Assembly: GCA_033977485.1 (NCBI GenBank)
Contig: CM066998.1
Location: 54,960,274-55,024,273 of the forward strand
Source of the DNA: Hydrangea macrophylla
Taxonomy: Eukaryota; Streptophyta; Magnoliopsida; Cornales; Hydrangeaceae
DNA: 64,000 bases
Reading direction: 5' to 3'
Part shown: piece after piece, positions 1 through 12,205 of the stretch
Layout: each line of letters starts with the position of its first letter
How positions within the stretch are numbered: position 1 is the first letter of the stretch
Program-made: the position numbers and the translations under genes
The notes under the pieces: model-generated
Seen by the model: the letters and a program-made list of their open reading frames with translations, nothing else
Databases searched by the model: none
What the model was told of the DNA's origin: nothing

Positions 1-899
1 AAAACATCTTTAAATTCACTTAATAGTTCGATTAGTTCTTCGCTTTCTTCTTTGCTAAGTGTAGAGCCGATAAAGACATTTTGAGGATTATTTTCATTTT
101 CTAGATTAATTGTTAGAGTGTCCTCGATGATTTTACATGTAGATTCTTTTTCTTTTTCAATTAATTTTTGCAATTCAATGGGTATTTCATGATCATCACA
201 TTCATCACATTTATTAAGCGCATTCGAGTAGGCAGAATTAGTCATGCTTTCATTGATTTTTTTTAGAGTGATTACAACAGACATGGAAAATGAAAGATGC
301 CTCATTTTACAAACTCTGGGTGTGGGGGATACCTATCACTAGACTCAAAAACCCACTCTTTCTTGCTTTCTCCTCCCAGATCGGTGATGAAGCATTCTTC
401 CAGATCCCCTATTTTGATAATTTCCTCCATCTCTTCTTTCCCAGGTCCTCCTTTGTTGGCCTTCTCTTGATCTTCCCAATTTTCCTCACTCTCAGCTGCC
501 TCCTCAACCAAACCCTCAATGTATTCTTCTTTGTCTTTTCCATGACCCACTTCCATAACTTCTGTGCTCCTTTCGCCCAGCAGGTCTCTCATGACCGAGC
601 CATCTAGCGCACCAATCCAATCTTTAGCAGTAACCGACTTAATAGACATCTGCAAGTATGGATCTTCATACACAGAGAACTTATGAGGGAAAAAGATCTT
701 AAACCCTGGCTTCAAACATTTATCCTTCTGATCCACCCATGGTTCTGGGAAGCCGCAAAAGGGGAAATCTTTTCCTTCCTTCATAAAGTACCCGTTGAGC
801 GTTTTCAGGTAAGGGTCCAACGGTGCATCAGTCGCTTTCTTCTTCTCTCTTAGCTCTTTCTTTGACGGTTGGTACCCCATACCATGAGTGTGAGTCTGA
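1..899 (-). pseudogene. Retrotransposon pol segment between protease and RT
   Basis: Minus-strand coding continues from the far side of the solo LTR: a basic SKKELREKKK stretch right after the G-patch exit and a run ending at a stop at 302-304. It then continues in another frame to the left edge with INLENENNPQNV and LSKEESEELIELL, resembling the conserved lead-in to reverse transcriptase in Tat/Ogre elements. A frameshift near 300 is therefore likely. RT itself is outside the window. Confidence 0.75.
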
Positions 900-1186
900 G
901 TGGCTGTAGACACCCCATTTTGTCGGCTATCAGATCTAGGAGACCCATAGCTTGGTGGTTCACAATGATCGTAAAAGACTCAAAAGGACTCTTGGAAGTC
1001 AGCTCTATCTCTCAGAATGCTCAAAATGACCAAAATGCCCCTAAAAGCCCGAAAACTCCCAGATTTGGTCCCAAAAGTTCTGGAAACATGCTACGTCGTA
1101 AGAAAAGTATTCAAATGAGTTTTTACGAGAAATCAGATGAAATCGTCGGCTCCCAGAGACCCCCGGAAGTCCCGGAAAGTCCCCGT

Positions 1187-1401
1187 TGACCGGTTTGACC
1201 AAGGTTTGACCAAGTTTGACCAAGTTTGACCAAATTTGACCGAAATCGTCCGAATTCACCGGAATCATTTTAAATCATGAGAAAAGTGTTAAAACAAGTT
1301 CCAAAAGATAATCGAGCGAAAATATCAGCTCCCGGGAACTCCCGGAGGTTTCCGGAACTTCCCGGGAATCCCAGGTTTGACCAGTTTGACCAGAATTTGA
1401 C
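1187..1401 (+). promoter_or_regulatory. Cluster of W-box cores (TTGACC) in LTR U3
   Basis: Six TTGACC cores lie at about 10-bp spacing in 1187-1241 (TTTGACCAAG-type repeats) and three more (two TTGACC, one TTGACT) at 1376-1401. TTGAC[C/T] is the WRKY binding core. The array lies upstream of the TATA box at 1921 in an LTR. Regulatory function is inferred. Confidence 0.5.
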
Positions 1402-1920
1402 TTTGGAACTGGGGCACCGAAACAATTTTCAAACACTTTTCACAGATACTAGAGGTCAATAGCTTTCCAACGGTATATCGCGCATAATTTCTGGATCTAA
1501 AACGAATTTGTTATGAATTTCCAAAGGCGAAAAAGGCGATCAAATCAGCTTTTATCGCAAATACCGCAAAACTTTTCAAAGTGACCTATCCCCGAACTAT
1601 TTTTTATGTAAAGTAGACTCCATTACCTTTCCAACGGTATATCACAACCTCAGTTTGGAGTTCATACGCATTTTCTATGAATTTCGGACAAAATAGGGCC
1701 TTTTCGCGAATACCGGAACCTCTGGGGGCCTAAACGTAAATTTCTGGGCGTCTGAGGAGCAGTGCCGCCGCGGCACTCAACCCTCGCAGAGTCCATTTTT
1801 GTAATTTTTTTGGGGGTCCAATTTGATTAATTGAAAGTCAAAACGACATAGTTTTGTGTTCACAGTTGTTTGGGACCAATGGGAGTACTTCTAAAACCCC
1901 AAAACCACCCCAAATTGGCC

Positions 1921-1928
1921 TATATAAA
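1921..1928 (+). promoter_or_regulatory. Solo-LTR TATA box
   Basis: TATATAAA followed by a C-rich initiator-like stretch, in the middle of the LTR, as expected for the U3/R junction. Confidence 0.5.
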
Positions 1929-4144
1929 CCCCCCATTACTCTTCATTTTGGGGGGGCCAAGTGCAAAGCTTAAAAAGTTGTAGAGAAGAAGAGAGATAGA
2001 GATAGGTTTAGAAGAGAGAAAGGGAGCTTCTCCCATTGATTTTCCATAAGAAAGTGAGTTTTATTCTTGTTTTCTTCCATCATCCTTCTATATACTTCAC
2101 ATTCAAAGTCCACTCTAACCCTCATTCTTGAGCATTCATGAGATAGGAAGCTACTTCCATGTCCAAATGTCAAAATCTATGAGTGAAACACCAAGCTACA
2201 AGTCCAAAATCACATTGATTATCATCTATTGATTGCTATTTACTTGCTTTGATTATATATATGTTCATCTCTCCTTATCTCATTTCTTTTTCTTTTCTTT
2301 ATTTACTTACTAGTTCATCATCATCTAAGTGATGACATGAAGTTTGGGGTGAGTGAATCCTTATGGATAGTAGCTCTTGACCTCAAAAACATGTTTGATA
2401 GATGATGATCATAACCTCAATACTTCCAAGGTATTCTTGGAATGTATTGAAGTTATGCCCAAAAATAAAATAAATCTCTCCAACAATCTTGGAGGTTCTT
2501 AAATGATGAGTTTGATGTAGGTATTCTAAGTGGCTATGATCCTTATTGAGTATTGAAAATGTGCTTTCAAAACATCTATTTCAAAACCCCTCTCAATCCC
2601 TCTCATTTGGTTTCAAGAAACAAAACTTTATTTTCTCCAAAATCTTCAAAACAATGAGTCAAAACAGTGAGTGAGTTGAGTTCAAAGATTTCTCTAGAAC
2701 TCAATACTCAACATATGGATGCAAGGCCACTTGGAAAGTCTTCCTAACTCATTGGAGAACACCCATGATTTTTGGTTTGACTTGGAAGTACTTGGAAATG
2801 GTCCATTTGGATCCCAATATTCCTTCCAAACATTCTGATTTTGCTGTCACAGCGGCTAGGTCCACTTCCAACCTCTTTTACAGAAAACTTTTCCAATAGG
2901 GGTCCTAACTTATTTTTCCCTTAAAATTCAATGTCTTAGGGAACTTTCTGTATAAAATGGGCCCTTAGATCATTCTTTTTCATTTTCTAATATTTTCTAA
3001 CATTTCAGTCGACAGTACGAACTCTGTTTCTGAGTGACCTCTATTGTTTATATAATTTCTCTCAATCTGTGATAGCTATTCAAGATTGGCCTTTTGGGTT
3101 GTGTTCTAGACACAATAAGGAACATCTCCATAAAAAATCATGCATTGAAAACATTCCTAACCCCTCTTTTCAAATTCCAAAAGATCATGCTACTGTTCTT
3201 TCCACTATTCACAGCAAGTACATTTCAACTTTCATTCTTTGATTTGATGCTCATATGCATTCCAAATTAGTTCATATCTTAGGAAGTAGTCCATACTACA
3301 TTTGTACACATCCCATGTTAATGTCATTCATTCATTCTTGCACATTTTAGACTTCTAAGTCATTCTAGAAATCCATGTACACAAAACACACTACAACCTT
3401 TGCACATTTTTAGATACATACATTGCATTCATGCAAGATTTGGGGTTTTTGTAACTCTTAATCTAAGGAGATTATAAGGAATGAACTCGATCACCCGTTC
3501 ATGCTTCCCCTTGATCTAGTCATCCTTTCTCATCCGTCCCGGGGATTGAGAGGTCTTCTTTTATCAAAGAATAACATGCACCATACTAGCTTGCTAAGCA
3601 TATTTTGATTTCTTTGTTTATTTGTTTCAATAACGATTCATGTCCCCTTTAGATTAAGGAAACTTAATTACTTGATACGTGATTAAACGATTTTTCCTAG
3701 GTTTATTTGTGTGATCTTTCACTTTACATTGCATGATATTTGATTTAGATCTTATGAATGATATTTTATCTTTAGATCTTCCATTTTCAAGTTTCTTATG
3801 TAATGTAATATACTATCATAGTATTAATTGCCGAACCATACATAGTATAAGATGATTATTTGAATGCTAATTGAGGCCCGTCGAAAGATGGGGCGAGTTG
3901 AGGGTGTTTTAGTCGCGACAAAGGCTCCTTCCTCTCTCGTACCAAAACCCCGAACCAAGTTCTTTGGTTATGAAGGGCCGGTGCCCTTTATCCATTTGGG
4001 TGAGTCAAAATTAGGTTTCTTGGTTCCTTAAAGACCAAGTGGCGACTCTGTATCTGTTTTCAACAGACCTATTTTCTTTCTTTGATTCAAATCAATTTCA
4101 AAACAATCTCAAACAAGAGAAGTGGTCCACTTCCGGTATCCACA

Positions 4145-5010
4145 GTGGCGATACTCGGAAATTCCGACAGACCTTGATGATTCTTACCCAATCCCATGCC
4201 TGGAAAGAAACCCATCTTCTTCATGATCCCTACGACCAACGAGCTTGCATACTGATCGAAGTAAAGTGGCAAGAACTTTCTTGGCTTCTCACCTTCCAAC
4301 ATATTAATGAATTTGAACCCTCCCAGACATGTCTCTTCTTCTTGGAACAATACCTCCAAAACTGGCGCGCTTGATGAAGCTTCATATGGACGAACCCAAC
4401 TATCCTCGAGAATATCATAGACCTTGTTCTTCCAGACACACTTGGCTTTCTGATGAACCGTAGATGGTATGGCGCCCAAACTGTCTAGCCACGGCCTTCC
4501 CAGTAGTAAATTAAAAGAAGCAGGTATGTCGATGACCTGAAATTTGGCTTCCTTTTCCACAGGCCCGACAGCTAAATGGAGGAGAATCATTCCCATGACC
4601 ATTCTCTAAGTGTTGTCGTATGCCCTTACCTTTTGATCGGATGGCACGAACGTTGTTTCATCCAAACCCATGCGCTTGGCTGTTCGAAACGGACACACTT
4701 TTAAAGCGGATCCATTGTCAATAAGACAGGCAAGTACAGTGTTCCCCAAGCATTTAACAGTGACATACAATGGCTTATTCTGAGCAGGCCCTCCCAGAGG
4801 TAGGTTGTCTGATGAGAAGGTAATAGCCAAAGTCAGAATCCTACTGATCATTCCCACGAGGTCTTCTGGTATTGCATCGATGGAAACGTCGGATTGGTTC
4901 AAAGCATCCAAGACTGCCTTTGAAGCGATCAGTAAGCCCTAAACAGTGATGTTAGCCTGAGTTTTCTTCAATTGTCTCAGGACCCTGTCTTCCTCTGCTT
5001 CTTCATCTAG
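4145..5010 (-). pseudogene. Retrotransposon aspartic protease plus G-patch
   Basis: In a different frame from gag, the minus strand encodes a retropepsin-like domain. The active-site triad appears as DNGSA (canonical D-T/S-G) at about 4720, and the flap/C-terminal part as FNLLLGRPWL near 4500. A glycine-rich G-patch (GFFPGMGLGKNHQG) follows near 4190. Premature stops occur at about 4938 (TAG, where the family usually has Trp) and at 4606. The frame is cut at 4145 by the solo-LTR insertion and resumes beyond it at 899. The protease would have processed the gag-pol polyprotein. Confidence 0.8.
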
Positions 5011-6761
5011 TTTTCCTTTTCCCTTGTCCAGATCCCTCCCCGGGGATCTTCCTCCAGTTCGTGCGGCTTGAAGTGTCTGCCTGATCGGGTCAGATGACTG
5101 ACTTTTTCTCTCATCCACAAATTTTTGGCCTCCGAAACTCTTCCCAAACTCTCATTTTTGGTTCCCACCTCTTCATCACTCTTGTACCACAAATCATCCT
5201 CTATCTAATCTATATTGCCCGCTTCCTGAACCCACTAATCCATCTGTTCTGCTTTTTCTTCTTCACATCCCTTCGAAACACCCTCCAAGGTACAGATTGT
5301 CGAATTCTCCATCAGCTGATAAGGCCTTCTTGGTGTCCTAGCCCAAGTGATTAGCCTAGACGGATCGAAGATGGTTTCTTCTATCCCCAAGAAATAAAGG
5401 CCTTGTGGTGGTGGTACAGCATGGTGGTTTGGTAGTGGATTTTTTGTGACATTCGGATCTCTGGCGGGCGGTTTAGATATCACCTTGTTATCAATAAGAT
5501 CTTGGATTTTGTGCCTTAACCTCATGCACCGATCCGTTGAATGGCCCTTCTGTTGGTAAAATTTGTAAAAAAGATACCCTTAAAAATTTGGCAGAGGCGG
5601 ATTCGGTAAAGATCGAGGTTCCAACTGACGGAGATGCCCTTTCGCTAACAATCTGTCGAGAGCGGTTGACAACGACACTCCCAGATTCGAGAATTTTCTC
5701 GGTGCTTTGTCCCCCCCTCTCCTTGGTGTTATGTCAAATTTCCTCTCCAGCCCGTTTAATGCGTTGACATTGGTGGGGCCAGAATGCCCTCCCGATTGTC
5801 CTCCATTGGATCCATAGTTCGGCCTTCTGTACCGGTTTGGCTGTTCCTCCTTTTTTATCACTCCCTCTTGGATTGCATCTTTGATCCAAGTCCTTACATC
5901 AAATACCTCAGCAAAAGTGTTGATCGACTGGAATCTCATTTTCTCTTGATAGACAGGTTGAAGGTTCTTCATCAACATTCGGATCTGATCTTTCTCGGAC
6001 GGCCTCTGTACCATTTTAGCTGCCTTCCCTCTCCAACGGCTCAAGTATTCAGCGAAAGACTCTCTATTTTCATGCCTGGTAGTCTCCAGATCTCTGACGG
6101 TAACGTCCAGGTCCTGATTGTACTCATATTGTGCCACGAATGCTTTGATCACTTCTTCCCAAACCCAGGTCTTGCTTGGTTCGAGAGTGAGGTACCAGGA
6201 TAAGGCAGCTCCGGTTAAAGTTTGTTGGAACAAGACGGCCATCATGGTGGTGCTTAGTCCACTTGGTTGGAAAGCTCTGATACATATCCTTACATGACTG
6301 CGAGGGTTTCCCGTTCCGTTGAACTTATCAAAAATTGGCACCTTAAAGCCGGCCAGCAGTGTTTCGTGGACCCCATCGTACAGACCTTCCAACTCCATCA
6401 GATAAGTGTCGACCCCTTGAGCCTTACGTATCACCCTTTCTAGCTTCTCGATCTTCTCGGTCAGTAGCCTTTCTTTCTCAACTTTCTCCCTTTCCTTATT
6501 GGCCTGCAGCGCATCAGTCCACTGTGCCTCCTGATCATCAAACAAATCTCCTTCCCCTCCTAGAGGTGGGTCCACAACTGGCGGAATTACATGCAGTGAT
6601 CGTCGATTCAGTGCTTCTATCATTCCCATCATACGGTTCATATTTTTGGCTTGTCGCCTCATTTGCTCTGCTTGTTGTTCTACCAGTGTTCTCAACCCGG
6701 CTACTTCCTCGTTGTTCCTTTCTTCTGCCATTTCAGCGTCTTCTCTTCTTACCAGCCTCAC
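5007..6761 (-). pseudogene. Retrotransposon gag, three in-frame stops
   Basis: The minus-strand frame opens at 6761. After a coiled-coil-like N-terminus (leucine/glutamate/lysine rich) comes a retrotrans_gag capsid domain, seen in the FNGTGNPRSH start, the tryptophan-rich LSWYLTLEP segment and FAEYLSRWR. The same frame continues through stops at 5580, 5235 and 5007 into a segment with GHSTDRC followed by LRHKIQDLIDN, the usual gag C-terminal region of this lineage. Gag packages element RNA in virus-like particles. The stops make this copy non-functional. Confidence 0.85.
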
Positions 6762-8036
6762 TGTGGGATCCCTAAACCAGGCTTGATTTGAACTTGATGC
6801 TATTTTTGCCTCTACAAAAAGGTTTAAATTTTCTTTTAAAAACTTTTATCTGCTTCCTTTTGTCACACACGTATATTTTGTTTTTAAAAGTCACTTGGTA
6901 AAAACTTTCTTTTATATGTCACACAGATGCAATGCATGTGTGTGTGTGTGTGTGCCTATTCTATATGCCAAAGAAAAGAAAATCCTAATCCTAACACATA
7001 AACACATAAGTACATAAGATCCTCACCCATGTCAAGTTCGACAACTTCTCCTTTCATTGTGATCTTTACTACCCTCTCAAAGGTTGGATATTCAACAAAT
7101 TTTTAAAATTTATTTGAAAAGTATTTCTTTAAATGATGAGATCTTTCAAAAACGATTCTTGAGGATTTTAAACCTTTTATTTAAAAATGAGGATGTGAAA
7201 ATATTTCTCAATAATGATGGTTGGGTTGAAATTTTGCTCTGAAGAGCATTTCTTCAAAAAATAGTTCACAAAAATTTTGGATTTTTCCTTAGAAGATGAT
7301 CATGTGAAAATATACCTTAACAGAGGTTAGTTTAGAGCTTTGACCGAAAAACATTTTCGGATAAAGAATGGTGGTTTGTCAAAATCTTGTTTGTTCTCAA
7401 AAGTGAATTTTTTAAACTTTTTGGGTAGAAGGATCACATGATCGGATTGTCACCGTACTTTTCTTGAATTTGGATGCATACAAGGTTAATAATGCTTAGC
7501 TAACATGATATAAGAAGTATAATCCTATAATCAAGGTTTGGCATGTTCTCCAAATGTCGTGGAACATGAGGAAAAATTGCTAAAAGGTGATTAAAAGATT
7601 ATACATCTTTCATCAAGCAAGTATCGTCATCATCTCAAGTAATCCCTTTCGGGCATACAAAACTTCCTAGCACATAAACCCTAATCAAGAATTGATTTCT
7701 TAAGATTTGAAAGGTTCTATGGAAGCTACTATGCAAAAGCTGGGTTTTGGTCAAAAATAAGGGACCCTTGACACACATCCGAAAGGACGCTTCATATACC
7801 AAATCATGGTACGAGATCAAGGGTGATCATACAGTCCCATGATAACTTGACCGACCGGGTTGCCCCGAGTCTCCAAGGTCATAGTTCCGTGCAATCGACT
7901 GGCTGGACATGCAAGTGAAATGCAACAGGCACACAAAGATTGGTTAATTCGATTAAAGGAATGCTTTCAAGTCTAATCCTCGAGTGAACCCAAAATCAGG
8001 AATTCTGGTCTGTGAAACTAGATATTCTGGGTTCGC
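6762..8036 (-). other. Retrotransposon untranslated leader
   Basis: 1.28 kb between PBS and gag with no convincing reading frame. Some Ogre-type elements carry an extra ORF here; none survives in this copy. A (TG)n tract lies near 6938-6953. Confidence 0.55.
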
Positions 8037-8054
8037 TCCCCAGCAGAGTCGCCA
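8037..8054 (-). other. Primer-binding site
   Basis: TGGCGACTCTGCTGGGGA on the minus strand starts three bases after the LTR end and begins TGG, as expected for pairing with the CCA end of a tRNA. I recall this PBS as the one reported for Ogre-type elements (tRNA-Arg); the tRNA identity was not checked. Confidence 0.8.
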
Positions 8055-9358
8055 GATTGTGGATATCGCAATTTTTCCTACCCACAACTTTTGTTTAAAA
8101 ACCTTTTTTAAATTCAAATTCAAAAACGATGAGTCGCCACTTAATTTTTTTTAAAAGGGAAAATTAAGAAACCATTTTAAAACAACTGATCTTTTTGCGA
8201 AACCAAAGATTAAACTAGGTCTGGGGATTATGGAATGAGAAGGGAAGGAGCCCATTGGACTAAAACACCCCTTCTCATCCTATCTCGCGATAGGCCTCTA
8301 CTCAACATCCTTTTAATTGAATTAATTATCTAAGCATGTCCTCAACTAATACATATGTATAGATATACATTACAAAAGCATGTCTAAAGGGTGTAAGATT
8401 GCAAGTGATAAAATATCATTCAAAAGCCACATAATTCAAGTAACAAGCAATATGATATGCAAATAGGAACCTAGAGAGCTTACCCGGGATCCATGCCGCG
8501 AATATTAAATGTGCAATGCATACGAATAGAAAGATCCTAAGAAAAGGTCTCTAATCACATATATTCACATAAGGCAAGATCCTAATTCTAGTGTGTCGCG
8601 CATGAGGTTGAAAAAAATTAATAAAATCAAGAATTTAAAATAAACTAAAGAGGAGTTCAAGAAATCATACCTTAATAGCGCTACAAAACAAAGTGTTAGT
8701 CCACATGATATACAAGATATAAAGTTGGATCTTTAAATAACAATCCTAAACTTCTAGCTTAATTCTATCACGTAGAGAAAATGACGCAATTATGAATTCT
8801 GACACCGATTTATATGGATGAATGTGCATGATTACATGAACAAGAATGAGCTATTGTATTATTCATTGGTTTGGATCATTTAGCCTCTGTATTTAAGCTT
8901 AACTAATCATTATTAACACATGGTTTAAGTCCTAGGTTATGGAGAGATCATTTAGACTATTGTTTGCAAGATATATCAAAGTTGTGACAGAATTCTAAAA
9001 ATTGCTGAGAGCAGATCAGAACTTCAAAGAAATAAAAAGCATACTTCCCGTGGTTTGATCTTGATGATATTTGGACACAAGATGCCTCTATGTGTCTAGT
9101 TTCTAACCCAAAAAGAAAATCAAGGTTTGAACAGTTAGATCTTCGGGAATTAGACAAACACTAGACATCACTCAGAGGCTTGCTACTCCCCGTCCAGAGT
9201 TTTTGTATGATTTTCTAAAAATGTCCCTTAAACCTTCTCAAAATCTACTTCTAATTGTGTTTAAGAAAGCTTTTTTTGGAGTTAAGATAAAGAGAACACT
9301 AATATAACCTCTAGATTCAAAGAAAATCCAACCCTTTGCAAGAGGATATTCATCCTCT

Positions 9359-9366
9359 ATTTATAG
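9359..9366 (-). promoter_or_regulatory. LTR TATA box
   Basis: TATAAATA on the minus strand, in a suitable position inside the LTR between the U3 dyad array and the R/U5 part. Not experimentally supported. Confidence 0.5.
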
Positions 9367-9475
9367 ACAATTTTAGAGGGGTATTTCAGTCATTTCAGAG
9401 CATAAAACCCTAATTCAGGCATCCTTTTGATAGTACAAAACGTGCTATTTTACAGCTGTCTGTTACAAAAGTGAG

Positions 9476-9725
9476 GCACTCAATGGAGATGGAAGCGACA
9501 CTCACTGAATGCCGAAACGGCACTCAGTTATTGTCGTTGCGGCATTCACTGAATGCGCGGTAATCACGGAGTGCCGATGCAGCACTCAATGAATGCCGCG
9601 GACAACTCCAGGGACTGCCGTTTTTTTTTTTGTTGTAAAAATTCATTTTTCGCGGCACTTGCTGAAATTCGCGGCATTCACAGAATGCCGTCCGGCAGTC
9701 TAGAGACTGCCGCAGCGGCAGCCCG
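9476..9725. repeat. Array of short GCGGCATTC/GAATGCCG dyads in LTR U3
   Basis: About ten variants of a GC-rich half-site (GGCACTCA, GCGGCATTC, GAATGCCG and similar) occur within 250 bp, several as near-perfect palindromes of the form CGGCATTCACTGAATGCCG. The AT-rich surroundings make this stand out. It lies 110-370 bp upstream of the LTR TATA box, where enhancer repeats of LTRs usually sit. A role in transcription is inference. Confidence 0.6.
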
Positions 9726-9909
9726 TTCTGCCTCTTTTTCTTTTTTTTTCTTTCATCATCATTTTTTTTCTTTTTGTTTAGGTTAGAGAGTCTTTCGAAG
9801 AGCTTGAATCATCTTTGGAAGTCCTAGATTAGCCTGACATTGTCATTATCGGATCTTGGAGGTATCACTCCCCTTAACTCGACGTTTGGTCAAAATTGGG
9901 GTGTCTACA

Positions 9910-11245
9910 GGGCCTCACAATGATAATCTTACCCTTAAGGTTCCCAATGAATTGACCACGGAAGGAACTAGGGAATGGGGTCAGTTTGTTGGAAAATATT
10001 TGTTCTTTTCCCTTATTGCCTCTGCTACGGAGAAAGTGGGTTTGGTTCATATCCATGCCACAGATTCTGAACTGTTTTTCTTTCCTTTCTCTTCTGTGGA
10101 GGGGAGGGATGAGATCTTTGAAGGTGGCCCTTGGTTTATTGTTGGGCAACCATTTCTATTAAGACCTTGGTGTCCCGATCTCACTTCTGAAAAAGAGACG
10201 TTTAAGTCTATTCCTCTTTGGGTGTGCTTCTATGGGATACCCTTGGAATATTGGAACCCTAGAGGAATTAGCTTTATTGCCAGTTATATTGGTAAACCTT
10301 TGCGTGTGGACCAGACAACAGCAAGTCGATGGTGTATATCGTATGCTAGGATATGTGTCGAAGTAAGTGCCAAGGAAGATCTCATCAATCATTTTGAGTT
10401 AGAAACCGAATATGCTAATGGAGATCCTGTTCGGATACCTATCTGTATGGATTACCAATGGAAGCCTCCCAAATGCTCCAAATGCTCCGTCTTTGGACAC
10501 GATTGTACTAAAAAGCTACCCCTAATCATCATCCTCTTCCTTATTATCACAGGCCGAAATAGAACAGTTACAAGCCCACTGCTAATTCTAAGGCTGAGCT
10601 GGGGGTTTGGAAAATGGTTACTGGAAAGAAAAAGGGAAAAAATGTTGTTGATGACTTTGCTCCAATACCGCTTGGTAGGGATACCCCGACAAATATGACT
10701 AACAGTAACATGTTCTTTGCGCTTTCCCGTGCAGGAGATATTATTGGCCAAGAGTCGGCCAAAGTTGATGAAGTTCGATCTCACATTGCTATAGTGTGTT
10801 GTCCAGAAGCAAGTTCTTCTTCCCAAACTCCTGTGGTGATTAGTGATGAAGTTAGGGGGGGATCCCCCTATGGTTCCTATAGTGGAGGATGAGCCTATTG
10901 AGGACTTGGGCTCATATTTTGAGGATTTGGGATTTATCCCTGTGGTCTCAATGTCAGCTAGACAACAGAAGAAAGAAGCTAAGAAATTTTTCGAGGAAAT
11001 CAGTCTAGGGGGAAATATGGCTAGCCCTATCTCTGTCTTTTGCTTTCTTTTTTCTATGTACATTTGGTTGGGTGGGCACTTATCTTGTTTTTGGATCTAG
11101 ATAGGATCACATCCCTTATTGTTGCATTTTCATTTGTATGTCTTGAGCTTCATTGTATTTTCTGTGGTATGCCATTGCTTTCTTTGTAGATATCCTTTGA
11201 CAATTTTTATTTTATTCACCCTTTTTCCAAAAAAAGAAAAAAGAA
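9910..11245 (+). pseudogene. LINE ORF1 remnant (DUF4283 plus zinc knuckle)
   Basis: The plus-strand frame from 9910 to about 10560 encodes a DUF4283-like domain (EWGQFVGKYLF, FEGGPWFIVGQPFLLRPW, VCFYGIPLEYWN) followed by PPKCSKCSVFGHDC, a degenerate zinc knuckle. This pairing is typical of ORF1 in plant L1 LINEs. Two frameshifts follow, near 10570 and at a G-run near 10855, with the C-terminal part reaching 11063. A T/A-rich 3'-UTR-like stretch ends in A-rich sequence near 11245. No ORF2 (endonuclease/RT) is present, so the copy is internally deleted. The 5' end is separated by the LTR element, whose LTR abuts it at 9909. Confidence 0.75.
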
Positions 11246-11388
11246 AAAAAGATATGCTGCATATGCATTGCCATTATCAATTGACTATATACCCTCATGT
11301 TTTTTATTTGTTTTGTTTTTGTTTATGTTTTATTTGTTTTTTTTTTTAATGTGGAACTTCAAAACCAACAAGCCAGCTCTGAGCCGAT

Positions 11389-11390
<2 letters not shown>

Positions 11391-11434
<44 letters not shown>
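11391..11434. repeat. (GA)22 microsatellite
   Basis: Uninterrupted GA dinucleotides, 44 bp. Confidence 0.98.
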
Positions 11435-11437
<3 letters not shown>

Positions 11438-12205
11438 AACAATGTTGATTAGTTCTAGTGGAGTAGTGAATAGTGTTGTACGTAGGTAGTAAAAAATTGT
11501 ACTCCGTACTCACTTTAGTTCTTGAATGAAACATTTTCCCTCTAATTGTCATAATTAATGCTCCAATAGTCCGTCAAACACGGAACTCAATTATTGCTGC
11601 TTCGAATTAAATGCCCATCTAGATGCCCCCACCATCTAATATTAAATTCGATTTCATCAGATAATAGTTTCACTGTTTCAGTAATTCTAAAATTTAATTT
11701 GATCTCTTCTCATCAAAAAAATTTAATTTGATATCTAGAAAAATGTTGCGACTGTATCAAGTATAGTAGGATTACTTGAATTCTCGTTGAAAAATGTTTG
11801 GGGTGGTCCCATATCTTCGTTATGTGTTGAAAACAGGAACGGATTTAGGAATTAACTTTAGGATTGCCCTCGAAAAAAAAAATTGGCATTCATTTATATA
11901 TTTATGATAATGAGATAAATATGTAAAAATAGATAAATATAATTTATTTGAATTAACAAAGTATAGAGCAATTTGTAAACTAAATTTAGAATTTTTAATT
12001 ATAAACACATACCAAACTTTTTTTAAAATTACATACATAGATCAATTTTTAAAAAAAAAAATCTAAAGTGGGGGGGGGGGGGGGGGGGGGAGTTTAATAA
12101 TTTTGAAAAACTTTAGGGTGGGCAAGTGTTTATACTTAATTTATATTTTTAAATAATGCTAGTATAATTAGGTGCTTTTTTTTTTTTCCAAATCCCCCCC
12201 GATCC
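11435..12205. other. AT-rich intergenic DNA with a G21 run
   Basis: No gene seen. A run of 21 G occupies 12070-12090. The sequence around 11834-12125 resembles a degraded member of the family seen at 23945-24458 (GGATTTAGGAATT at one end, a homopolymer C/G run inside). Confidence 0.5.

Larger units (their letters stand above)
905..4144 (+). mobile_element. Solo LTR (Tat/Ogre-related), 5-bp TSD GTGGC
   Basis: 3240 bp from TGTAGACACCCC to TATCCACA, flanked by GTGGC at 900-904 and 4145-4149. There is no PBS, internal region or second LTR, so this is a solo LTR left by LTR-LTR recombination. It interrupts the pro/pol frame of the element at 1-9909. Removing it with one TSD copy restores frame continuity between G-patch and pol, which independently confirms the ends. 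Confidence 0.93.
1..9909 (-). mobile_element. Tat/Ogre-type Ty3 LTR retrotransposon, 3' end off window
   Basis: Minus-strand order is 5' LTR (9909-8058), primer-binding site, untranslated leader, gag, aspartic protease with G-patch, then the segment leading to reverse transcriptase, which runs off the left edge. The LTR starts TGTAGACACCCC and ends TATCCACA, which with the G-patch after the protease is typical of Tat/Ogre elements. The copy is dead: there are several in-frame stops, a gag/pro frame change, and a solo LTR inserted into the coding region. RT, RNase H, integrase and the 3' LTR lie outside the window. Lineage is by motif recall, not by phylogeny. Confidence 0.88.
8058..9909 (-). 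repeat. 5' LTR of the Tat/Ogre-type element
   Basis: 1852 bp, minus strand, starting TGTAGACACCCC at 9909 and ending TATCCACA at 8058 immediately before the primer-binding site. Near its 3' end it shares the GGGTGTTTTAGTC and AAGTGGCGACTC blocks with the solo LTR at 905-4144, so the two are related families but not the same family (1.85 against 3.24 kb). U3 carries a cluster of short dyad repeats. Confidence 0.88.

Noticed and set aside
4087..4602. Possible host gene with a G-patch domain
   Set aside because: The G-patch follows a retropepsin-like domain inside an element with LTR, PBS and gag; it is the retrotransposon's own.
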